A stretch of DNA of 7,811 nt from Leptospiraceae bacterium. GTDB lineage: Bacteria; Spirochaetota; Leptospiria; Turneriellales; Turneriellaceae. How positions within the stretch are numbered: the stretch's first letter is position 1; every line of letters starts with the position of its first letter. The translations under genes and the position numbers were made by a program. The notes under the pieces were generated by a model that had not been told where the DNA came from, did no database searches, and saw only the letters and a program-made list of their open reading frames with translations. Location: positions 1-7,811 of the forward strand of contig JAEUSA010000094.1 of NCBI GenBank assembly GCA_016788945.1, in the 5' to 3' direction. Below are positions 1 to 6,389 of this stretch, piece after piece.

Positions 1-1027
1 GAAAATTCAGTAACACCTGACTCAAGCGCGCTTCGTCACCGCGCATGAGCCGCGGTAAATTCTCGTCAAACTCGATGCGGGTTTCAACACCCGAGTTGCG
101 GTGACCATGAAACTGTGCCGTCTGCATTATGTTGTTACACAGCGAGATCAAATCAAAATCGCGGCTGCGGATAATAATTCGGTTAGTTTCGATGCGGGCG
201 AAATCGAGAATGTCGTCGATCACCGAAGTCAGGTTCGTCGCCGACACCCTGATCTGTCCGAGGTATTCCGTGATCTGCGCGCGCATCGCCTTATCTGGCA
301 CAGAATCGACGATCTGCAGTAAAATTTCGGAAAAACCTTTTACGGCATTCATCGGTGTGCGCAACTCGTGCGACATATTGGAAAGGAACAAGGCCTTCGC
401 CTCGGCCGCTTCGTTGGCTTTGGCAGCCGCGCGCGCGAGTTCGCTTTCTACGCGGTTGTTCTCGAAGAACACGATGAATGAAATGACCGCAAGAATGATC
501 GGCGCACGAACAAGGTTCATCGCGAGAAAGCGTTCGCCGAGCGCAGCATTCATGGCGGTGAACAGCGGCGGCATATGGCGCGAAAAGATGAGTATCGCCG
601 CAACCGTTAACACCATGCCGGCGAGCAGACTGAAATAGACGATCATGCGCCGCTGTGGAAACAGCATAATCGGCCCCGGCAGCAGCACCAAATGCATTAT
701 CCAGAAACCGGCAGCAAAACCAAAATAAAAATGATGGTGCAACACTGCGGCGTGTAATAACAGCAGATAGAAGATCCTACCCGCGAAAAACTGCCGCCAG
801 CCGGTGAGCAGCAGACAGAAAAACATGCCGGTCGCGACAGCAATATTTACACAGGCGACGTAGAAGAGATCGTGCCGCAGAAAATCGGCGGCGACAAAAA
901 ACAGGACAACAATCGTCGCAACGACAGATCGGTTATAGAGACGAAGTAGCTTGAGCTCCCGATTGTCATTAATACCGCCGGCACCGATCTCGCCGAGATA
1001 TTTCCAGACTTTCGAGAAAAAGTTCAT
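1..1027 (-). CDS. Membrane-bound sensor histidine kinase, C-terminus cut off by the window edge
   Basis: This is the first 342 residues of a two-component sensor kinase, which would autophosphorylate a histidine and pass the phosphate to a response regulator. My translation shows about six hydrophobic helices (roughly residues 33-50, 54-76, 82-103, 103-124, 128-149, 170-189) with short loops and no large periplasmic domain. An alanine/glutamate-rich, probably coiled-coil linker follows at 191-212. The HisKA dimerisation domain carries the H-box MSHELRTPMNAVKGFSE with phospho-acceptor His220, and DDILDFARIE follows at 271-280. The sequence stops inside the N-box (RLSQVLLNF, 334-342), so the ATP-binding domain and any receiver domain lie outside the window. 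The ATG at 1025-1027 is preceded by AGGGG only 2 nt away, and the next in-frame ATG (residue 68) falls inside the membrane region. The gene starts 16 bp after the FAD-enzyme stop and is probably co-transcribed with it. The stimulus is unknown. Family call is secure; partner regulator is not visible. Confidence 0.93.
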   Translation of the reverse strand, partial: MNFFSKVWKYLGEIGAGGINDNRELKLLRLYNRSVVATIVVLFFVAADFLRHDLFYVACVNIAVATGMFFCLLLTGWRQFFAGRIFYLLLLHAAVLHHHFYFGFAAGFWIMHLVLLPGPIMLFPQRRMIVYFSLLAGMVLTVAAILIFSRHMPPLFTAMNAALGERFLAMNLVRAPIILAVISFIVFFENNRVESELARAAAKANEAAEAKALFLSNMSHELRTPMNAVKGFSEILLQIVDSVPDKAMRAQITEYLGQIRVSATNLTSVIDDILDFARIETNRIIIRSRDFDLISLCNNIMQTAQFHGHRNSGVETRIEFDENLPRLMRGDEARLSQVLLNF

Positions 1028-1043
1028 CGCCCCTGCGCCGAGG

Positions 1044-2672
1044 TCAGAAAATTAAAGCCCCCGGATTCATAATGCCTTTCGGGTCTAACGCTTTTTTGAC
1101 CGCACGCCATGCTTCAAGTGTCGCCGGCGAATGCTGTTTGGTCAGAAGCGGCGACACAAGGCGGCCGACGCCGTGATGGTGCGAAAGCGTGCCGCCGTGC
1201 GCGATAAAGGTTTCGACAATGCCACGGTGAAATTTTTCGAATTGGTTGAGCTCATCTTTCAAAAGCATCGGCGAAGCAAAAATAAAATACAAGTTTGCCC
1301 CGGTTTCATAGGTGTGCGATATATGCGTGAGGCATAGAGTCTGCCCGTCACTCTTGATATATGCGCGTACCGCCTGCCACAATTCGACGAGCCTCGAGTA
1401 GTGCACCGATGTTTCGAGCGTGTCGATGCGAATGCCGGCATCCATCATCGGGTCGCGCATATAGGCGGATGAATAACGCTGCTCAAGCCATTTACGTGTT
1501 GCGTATGACCCGAGCGAAAGCCCGCCGTGCCGGCGCACGAATTTGCCCAGCACGCGCTCGCCGAGTTTGCACTGCCTCGGGTCGCCCTCGAAAATTGCAT
1601 ACATCAGCGAGCGCCCACCTTTTTTAAAACCGAGCATGTTGAGTAGCGCACCGGTGATTCCTTTGTCTTTGCCTTTCATGCCGAGACCGATTTCGGTTTC
1701 TTCGGGATCTGAGATGCGGAAAAAATGCGGTGGATAAACCTGCGACTGCATCATGTCGCGCATCGCCGCCACTGCCTGTTCGAATGATTTGAACATGTAT
1801 GACTTGAGTATTGAATTGGCCGCATTATACTTGCGTACACGCAGCGTCACGCGGCTGATAGCGCCGAGCGTTCCCTCGCTACCGAGAACAAAGTGCCTGA
1901 TATCACCGCCGACCGACGCGGCAGGGTAGTTGCCGCACGAAATGACACCCGCAGGGGTGACGATGCGTAACCCGACCAGCAGGTCTTCGATGCGGCCATA
2001 GCCGGTCGACGCCTGACCAGCACCACGCGCGGCAACCCAGCCACCGACGGTCGAAAATTCGAAAGACTGCGGAAAATGACCGCAGGTGTATCCGCGCTCA
2101 TTGAGATATTGTTCAAGATCGGGGCCCAGAATACCGGCTTCGACGGTTACTGTCGAATCTTCGGCATTGAGAGACAGCACGTCTTTCAAGTGCACAGAAA
2201 GATCGAGCGCAATGCCGCCTTTATCGGCTTCGAGGGCACGCGTCACCGAACTGCCCGCGCCCCACGGAACAACGGCGATGCGTTTCGTATTGCAGTAGTT
2301 AATAACTTTGATCAGGTCTTCTTCGGTGCGCGGGCAGACGACAGCATCGGGCGGGTGAGCGACCTTTCCCATGCGCATTTTGAGTATATCGGCGTAGTAT
2401 TTACCAAACGAATGCCTCGCGCGTGAGAAGTCGTCTACTTTCACGTTGTCACTGCCGACAAAGCGCATCAGATCTTTAAGTGCTGCGCGTGTGAGTTTGC
2501 TTTTTTTGTCGAGTTTTACCTCTTGCTGCGCGTTGGCGTTGAGTGGCAAATCATGTCGGTCGCCGTCGATGCCCAACAGATGTTTGAAATGGTTGATATG
2601 GTGCTCGATCGTTTTATCGATCGGTTTTTCAGGGTCGCCCCAGTTATAGACATTCCGCCAGATTTTGCGCAT
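1044..2672 (-). CDS. FAD-dependent alkylglycerone-phosphate (alkyl-DHAP) synthase-like enzyme
   Basis: This 542-residue flavoprotein belongs to the vanillyl-alcohol-oxidase/FAD_binding_4 family and most resembles alkyl-DHAP synthase (AGPS), which swaps the acyl chain of acyl-DHAP for a fatty alcohol to form the ether bond of ether lipids. Visible parts are an N-terminal NWGDP segment (10-14) like the WNGWG region of AGPS, the FAD-binding loop PWGAGSSVTRALE (136-148), the AGPS-type PQSFEFSTVGGW (201-212) followed by STGYGRIEDL, the segment LGSEGTLG (263-270), the cap domain, and a C-terminal SHHHGVG (497-503). Recalled human AGPS landmarks have counterparts: RISD (Arg319), AYMRD (Arg406), SHTYETGANLYF (Tyr455) and His498-500. 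There is no signal peptide or membrane helix, so it is likely cytosolic or membrane-peripheral. The ATG start has only a weak upstream GGG. It lies between a barrel-protein gene (72 bp upstream) and a histidine kinase (16 bp downstream). No acyl-DHAP-forming partner is nearby, so a related oxidase such as a D-lactate or glycolate dehydrogenase remains possible, though less likely. Confidence 0.88.
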   Translation of the reverse strand: MRKIWRNVYNWGDPEKPIDKTIEHHINHFKHLLGIDGDRHDLPLNANAQQEVKLDKKSKLTRAALKDLMRFVGSDNVKVDDFSRARHSFGKYYADILKMRMGKVAHPPDAVVCPRTEEDLIKVINYCNTKRIAVVPWGAGSSVTRALEADKGGIALDLSVHLKDVLSLNAEDSTVTVEAGILGPDLEQYLNERGYTCGHFPQSFEFSTVGGWVAARGAGQASTGYGRIEDLLVGLRIVTPAGVISCGNYPAASVGGDIRHFVLGSEGTLGAISRVTLRVRKYNAANSILKSYMFKSFEQAVAAMRDMMQSQVYPPHFFRISDPEETEIGLGMKGKDKGITGALLNMLGFKKGGRSLMYAIFEGDPRQCKLGERVLGKFVRRHGGLSLGSYATRKWLEQRYSSAYMRDPMMDAGIRIDTLETSVHYSRLVELWQAVRAYIKSDGQTLCLTHISHTYETGANLYFIFASPMLLKDELNQFEKFHRGIVETFIAHGGTLSHHHGVGRLVSPLLTKQHSPATLEAWRAVKKALDPKGIMNPGALIF

Positions 2673-2744
2673 TGCCCGTTAAAACAGCGCGCGATAGTCG
2701 GACAAGCGGAAAGCCCGCGAAAACCGGCGCCGGTACGTTATCGA
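2673..2744. other. Short spacer with a 12-bp palindrome between the barrel gene and the FAD enzyme
   Basis: The 72 bp spacer holds a perfect 12-bp palindrome, ACCGGCGCCGGT, at 2723-2734, followed on the minus strand by TTTTC, and a small GCGG/CCGC hairpin at 2706-2718. The palindrome gives only a four-pair stem once a loop is allowed, so it is a poor intrinsic terminator. It could equally be a protein-binding site or chance. Nothing here clearly separates the barrel gene from the genes downstream, and no strong promoter for the FAD enzyme is visible. Confidence 0.25.
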
Positions 2745-3236
2745 CTAAAACCAATAGCGGGCGCCAACCGCAAGGCTTACGCCGAAACTGATCGAGGGGA
2801 TAATAAACGGCTGAATCGATGCTTCACCGAAAATCGAGATGCGGTCTTTGGGCAAAAATTCGACACCGACGAGGCCACGTAGGCCGAGCGAAACCTCGTC
2901 TTTCTTGTTCTTGCCGCTGTTGCCGCGGTCTTGCAACACAAGACCACCGCCGAGATACAGCGGCCATTTGCCATCATGTGTAAAAACATTCCTGAATTGC
3001 AGCAGCAGGTCGCTGCTCAGCCAGAATCCCTTTTCAATAATACTGAGGCCGAGCGCTCCCTGAACGGCAATCAAATCGCTCGCAACATACTTTGCCGAAA
3101 CTCCGGTCGGTTCACCGAGAATACCGCCGAGGCCAAAGTGCCCTAATTGGTTCGCTCGCATCGCGTGCAGTGGTAAGGCAGAAACCAAAACTGCGAGCGT
3201 CAGTAACAAGTTCAGTTTGCGCATACGCGGCACCAT
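2745..3236 (-). CDS. Small exported protein, probably an outer-membrane beta-barrel
   Basis: The product is a 163-residue protein with an N-terminal signal peptide (basic MRKLN, hydrophobic LLLTLAVLVSALPL, likely cleavage after HA at residue 25). The mature part, about 138 residues, is rich in alternating polar/hydrophobic, glycine-spaced strands and ends in GARYWF. A terminal aromatic residue is the usual sorting signal for outer-membrane barrels. The stretch GGILGEPTGVSAKYVAS (37-53) resembles the opening strands of small eight-stranded barrels known from spirochaetes (DUF3996/BAPKO_0422-like); this similarity is from memory. A lysine-rich loop (GKNKKD, 108-113) would be extracellular or periplasmic. 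Two starts are possible, Met1 (3236) or Met5 (3224). Neither has a clear ribosome-binding site, and Met5 gives the more typical signal peptide. The gene is first in the minus-strand block and is transcribed away from the helicase. Its specific role (structural, porin or adhesin) cannot be read from sequence. Confidence 0.75.
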   Translation of the reverse strand: MVPRMRKLNLLLTLAVLVSALPLHAMRANQLGHFGLGGILGEPTGVSAKYVASDLIAVQGALGLSIIEKGFWLSSDLLLQFRNVFTHDGKWPLYLGGGLVLQDRGNSGKNKKDEVSLGLRGLVGVEFLPKDRISIFGEASIQPFIIPSISFGVSLAVGARYWF

Positions 3237-3312
3237 AAGGTTGCAACAGACGGAAAAGGATAATTAAGATCCAATATTTGCGCGGCATAAAATCCGCGGC
3301 TGCTTTGCGAAT

Positions 3313-3345
3313 TTTACAGTCTTTATTGTCCTTTACAGGGTGTCT
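3313..3345 (+). repeat. Imperfect direct repeat, TTTACAG...TCTTT twice
   Basis: TTTACAG at 3313-3319 is followed directly by TCTTT. TTTACAG at 3332-3338 is followed by a GGTG insert and then TCTTT, which runs just past the listed end to about 3347. The copies start 19 bp apart, a little under two helical turns. They lie upstream of the helicase gene and could be an operator or a local duplication. The identity is short, so chance is possible. Confidence 0.35.
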
Positions 3346-3362
3346 TTGATTCCGAGGCCATA

Positions 3363-3391
3363 CCGCCCGCTTTTTCTTTGCGGGACGGAGG
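3363..3391 (+). promoter_or_regulatory. Hairpin that includes part of the helicase ribosome-binding site
   Basis: The Shine-Dalgarno sequence GGAGG (3387-3391) sits unusually close, 3 nt, before the ATG at 3395. Immediately upstream the strand can fold: CCG (3363-3365) and CCCGC (3366-3370) pair with GCGGG (3380-3384) and CGG (3386-3388), leaving a bulged A at 3385 and a pyrimidine-only nine-base loop (3371-3379). The eight G-C pairs would bury the first two G residues of the Shine-Dalgarno. The pairing is seen in the sequence; a role in limiting helicase translation is inferred. Confidence 0.45.
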
Positions 3392-3394
3392 TAT

Positions 3395-5140
3395 ATGGCA
3401 GAACTCGATGAAAAACCACTGATCGTTCAGTCTGATAAAACGCTATTACTTGAGGTAGACCATCCCAAATTTGAGGATTGCAGGTCGGAAATTTCGCGTT
3501 TTGCAGAACTGGAAAAATCCCCCGAATACCTACATACCTATCGCATCACACCGCTGTCGCTGTGGAATGCCGCCGCATCGAAGCTCAAAGCCGAGCAGAT
3601 CGTCGATTCATTATACAAATACTCCAAATACCCGGTACCACAGGCAATCAGCGCTGAAATTTATACGCAGATCGGCCGCTACGGCAAACTCAAACTCGAG
3701 CGCGACGATCGCGGTGACCTGATTCTGAAGTCCCCTGACCCGCGCTACATTGCCGAGGTGATACGCAATAAGAAAGTTCAACCGTATGTCGAGGGGCCGA
3801 AAAACCCGAACGAAGTTTATGTGAAAGCCGATTTCCGCGGACACATCAAGCAGGCGCTGATCAAAATCGGTTTTCCCGTAGAAGACCTCGCGGGCTATGA
3901 AAAAGGCAACGATTTCAAGTTTGACCTCAAACCGAAACTCGGCAGCGGCAACGATTTTGTCATCCGCGATTACCAACAATCGTCGATCAAAGCCTTCTAC
4001 GCCGACGGCAGTGTCGAAGGCGGCTCGGGTGTCGTCGTTTTGCCCTGCGGTGCGGGCAAGACGATCGTCGGCATCGGCGCGATGCATGCAGTCGGCGCAC
4101 AGACGCTGATTCTCGTGACGAATACGCTATCGATCAGGCAGTGGAAAAACGAGATCCTCGACAAGACAACTATTCCCGAAAGCGACATCGGCGAATATTC
4201 AGGCGACAAGAAAGAAATTAAACCGATTACCATTGCGACCTACAATATCCTGACACATCGCAAGAAAAAGGGCGGGGAGTTCACTCACTTTCATCTGTTC
4301 TCGTCGAATAACTGGGGATTCATCGTTTACGATGAGGTTCACTTACTACCTGCGCCGGTTTTCCGTATGACCTCAGAACTGCAGGCTAAGCGCCGCCTCG
4401 GTCTGACGGCGACCCTCGTGCGCGAAGACGGTCTCGAAGAAGATGTATTTTCACTGATCGGCCCCAAAAAGTACGATGTTCCATGGAAAGAGCTCGAAAA
4501 GAAAAAGTGGATCGCCGAAGCACGGTGTATCGAGGTCCGCACGCCGCTGCGGTCACTCATGCGCGGCATGTACTCGGTCGCCGACGATCGCGAAAAGTTC
4601 CGTCTGTCTTCTGAAAACCCCGAGAAGCAGCGCGTCATCGGCACTCTGCTCTACCACCACCGCAACGACCAGGTTTTGATCATCGGCCAATACCTCGACC
4701 AGCTGCAGCGCGTCTCGGCGCGCTTCAAGATACCGCTGATTACGGGCAAAACACCCCTCGATGAACGCTCACGCCTTTATGAGGCATTTCGCACCAAACA
4801 GATCGGAGCACTCGTTGTTTCGAAGGTTGCCAACTTTTCGATAGACCTTCCCGACGCCAACGTCGCAATCCAGATCTCCGGCACATTCGGTAGCCGACAA
4901 GAAGAAGCACAGCGCCTCGGGCGTGTGTTGCGCCCCAAAGCCAATGGCAATCAGGCGCTGTTCTACTCGGTCATCACCAATGAATCGAGCGAAGAACAGT
5001 TCTGCCGCAATCGCCAGCTGTTCCTTACGGAGCAGGGTTATGAGTATTACATCTACTCCTATCAAGACTTCCGTGACAAGTATGGCACTTACGTTGAGAT
5101 CATGAAAAAAATGAAAGAGGAGAAACTCGCGGCGAAATGA
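3395..5140 (+). CDS. xpb: XPB/Rad25-type superfamily 2 DNA helicase
   Basis: This is a complete 581-residue bacterial homologue of XPB, the ATP-driven 3'-5' DNA translocase of TFIIH in eukaryotes and of repair in archaea. In bacteria it is best known from mycobacteria, which it resembles along its whole length. The N-terminal domain (about 8-125) carries PLIVQSDKTLLLEVDHP and HTYRITPLSLWNA, typical of the bacterial type. The first RecA-like domain has Walker A GAGKT (219-223), the Walker B box DEVH (313-316) and motif III TAT (338-340). The XPB-specific RED motif (Arg343-Glu344-Asp345), linked to DNA opening, follows at once. The second RecA-like domain carries SKVANFSIDLP (476-486) and motif VI QRLGRVLRP (506-514). 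The C-terminus ends in a charged lysine-rich tail. The product is cytoplasmic. The start is fixed by GGAGG and homology from residue 8 onward. Its stop overlaps the next ATG by 4 bp. No Bax1-type nuclease or other repair gene is adjacent. All key residues are intact, so activity is expected. Confidence 0.97.
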   Translation: MAELDEKPLIVQSDKTLLLEVDHPKFEDCRSEISRFAELEKSPEYLHTYRITPLSLWNAAASKLKAEQIVDSLYKYSKYPVPQAISAEIYTQIGRYGKLKLERDDRGDLILKSPDPRYIAEVIRNKKVQPYVEGPKNPNEVYVKADFRGHIKQALIKIGFPVEDLAGYEKGNDFKFDLKPKLGSGNDFVIRDYQQSSIKAFYADGSVEGGSGVVVLPCGAGKTIVGIGAMHAVGAQTLILVTNTLSIRQWKNEILDKTTIPESDIGEYSGDKKEIKPITIATYNILTHRKKKGGEFTHFHLFSSNNWGFIVYDEVHLLPAPVFRMTSELQAKRRLGLTATLVREDGLEEDVFSLIGPKKYDVPWKELEKKKWIAEARCIEVRTPLRSLMRGMYSVADDREKFRLSSENPEKQRVIGTLLYHHRNDQVLIIGQYLDQLQRVSARFKIPLITGKTPLDERSRLYEAFRTKQIGALVVSKVANFSIDLPDANVAIQISGTFGSRQEEAQRLGRVLRPKANGNQALFYSVITNESSEEQFCRNRQLFLTEQGYEYYIYSYQDFRDKYGTYVEIMKKMKEEKLAAK

Positions 5141-6387
5141 TACTTCGGCTAACGTTCGGGGTTGTTTTTGCCACCTACTTTCTGTGGCAATTGCCGTTCT
5201 CGGCGACAGCGCAGGTACGCCTGCCCGAAATTGCCGCAGCGGTGACCTTTCCCGAATCGGCGATAACGGGCGACAAACCGGTGGCTGCGGTTTTTTACCG
5301 GCGCACCGGAGCAGGACAATACCGTATCTTCGGTCTTGATGCCGGCGGTGCGATCACCCGCACGCTGTCGTTGCCGGGAGAACAGGTCAAGAAAGCCGAT
5401 GAGACTTCGGTTTCCTTCACGGGCAAAGAGGGATATATCACAGCGCCGGAGAATGGCGCGTATTTCGTCTGGTATCCACAAATCGGGCAACAGGTCTATG
5501 TTTTTAACGAACAAGGCAGCTTTCTGTGGGAGAAAGACGAGAGCCATTACCTGCAGGTATTGCCGCGCGGGCGCTTTATCATGGCCGCGGCGGGCGACCA
5601 TTCCCGCCTGATTTTCCTGAATCCCGATTTTAAGACGCAGGCCGATTTCCAGGGTGTTTTGTTCACGCGTTACCTCAGCGACGACAACCCCGACCTCGTA
5701 CACGGGCAGGTGTGCCTCGGTTCACTCGACGGAGAGATCATCATTGCGCATATTGATCGGAAAATCTACCTGCGACAGAAACTGGGTTACGCGTTGAAAT
5801 CGCTCGTCTGCAATTTTGACAGCGGCGAACTGGCCGCGATCGTCGAACGTACTGTCACGGAAGACAAAGTTTCGCGGCAGATCGATTTTTTAATCCGCGC
5901 GCGATTTAGCCTCAAGCAGGCAAAAGATGACAAACCCGTAGAAACCATGCGCCAGCTGAATCAGGAAATTGACATACAGGGAACCATCGCGATGCCCGTG
6001 CGCACCGTCATGGCCTCGCCGATGGTTCTTGCCGATGATTCGGTATGCTTCATTCAGGCAGCGCCAGTTATAGAAAATAATGCCGCCGCAGGCGAAGCCC
6101 TGGCCCTCTATTATACGCAAGGGGCAAAAAACAAACTCTACCATGTCGTCATCGGTGAAATGACCGCCGCGGGCGCAGCTGATTACTCCCCCGATCTGTG
6201 GAAAAGCGCTGCACTGCCACTGCAGAATGGCAGCGCCTGCATCTTCGCGCACCGGTCGGGAAAACTGCTCGTCGCCAACCGTTTAGGCCTGCTGCTGACA
6301 CGCAATGATCTGCCCGTCGAACGTATTGTCGCGCAGCGGAACGCGGCCTTTCTGCAAACCGCGAAAGGCATACTGACGCTGCGCTAA
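5137..6387 (+). CDS. Exported protein of unknown function, possibly beta-propeller
   Basis: I do not recognise this 416-residue protein. It begins with a signal peptide (MILRL, hydrophobic to about residue 22, likely cleavage after ATA at 25). There is no lipobox cysteine and no later membrane helix, so it should be periplasmic or released. The mature part is mostly predicted strands with recurring hydrophobic-strand/turn units such as VYVFNEQGSFLWEK (120-133) and MAAAGDHSRLIFLNP (149-163), reminiscent of PQQ- or WD-like propeller blades. This fold is a guess from pattern only. No catalytic motif is visible. The ATG lies inside the helicase stop (ATGA), and the nearest Shine-Dalgarno-like GGAG (5119-5122) is 14 nt away, so translation probably depends on coupling to the helicase. 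The gene ends 2 bp before the convergent phosphatase stop with no terminator between. An exported product beside a DNA helicase argues for shared expression rather than direct partnership. Confidence 0.82.
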   Translation: MILRLTFGVVFATYFLWQLPFSATAQVRLPEIAAAVTFPESAITGDKPVAAVFYRRTGAGQYRIFGLDAGGAITRTLSLPGEQVKKADETSVSFTGKEGYITAPENGAYFVWYPQIGQQVYVFNEQGSFLWEKDESHYLQVLPRGRFIMAAAGDHSRLIFLNPDFKTQADFQGVLFTRYLSDDNPDLVHGQVCLGSLDGEIIIAHIDRKIYLRQKLGYALKSLVCNFDSGELAAIVERTVTEDKVSRQIDFLIRARFSLKQAKDDKPVETMRQLNQEIDIQGTIAMPVRTVMASPMVLADDSVCFIQAAPVIENNAAAGEALALYYTQGAKNKLYHVVIGEMTAAGAADYSPDLWKSAALPLQNGSACIFAHRSGKLLVANRLGLLLTRNDLPVERIVAQRNAAFLQTAKGILTLR

Positions 6388-6389
6388 AA

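Larger units (their letters stand above)
3237..3394. promoter_or_regulatory. Divergent intergenic region between the barrel gene and the helicase
   Basis: This 158 bp non-coding region separates two divergently oriented genes and should contain the promoters of both. The minus-strand gene side is A/T-rich (3256-3280) and includes TTAATT at 3264-3269 on the minus strand, a possible -10 box with TTTATG 18 nt upstream; the match is weak. Next to it is a 5-bp inverted repeat, CGCGG/CCGCG, around an A/T-rich loop (3281-3298). On the helicase side TTTACAG occurs twice (3313-3319 and 3332-3338), each followed by TCTTT. I could not find a plus-strand promoter with good spacing, so transcription start points are undetermined. 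Confidence 0.45.

Noticed and set aside
129..638. 169-residue open frame on the plus strand opposite the histidine kinase
   Set aside because: The minus strand here encodes the membrane domain and H-box of a clear histidine kinase; the plus-strand frame has no recognisable motif and no ribosome-binding site.
2606..2628. CGATCG repeated around TTTTAT and followed by GGTTTTT, resembling an intrinsic terminator on the plus strand
   Set aside because: It lies inside the early codons of the FAD enzyme (encoding PIDKTIE), and no plus-strand gene ends before it.
2723..2734. Palindrome ACCGGCGCCGGT followed by TTTT on the minus strand, considered as a terminator for the barrel gene
   Set aside because: A foldable stem would be only four pairs and the T-run is four bases, which is too weak to call; kept only as a low-confidence spacer note.
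3611..4087. 158-residue minus-strand open frame inside the helicase
   Set aside because: It lies opposite strongly conserved XPB sequence including Walker A, so it is a shadow frame.
5149..5703. 184-residue minus-strand open frame opposite the exported-protein gene
   Set aside because: Arginine-rich, motif-free shadow of a plus-strand gene that has a signal peptide and is coupled to the helicase.
6206..6236. Seven-bp inverted repeat GCGCTGC/GCAGCGC
   Set aside because: Fully inside the coding sequence of the exported protein, with a 17-base loop and no T-run; likely incidental.
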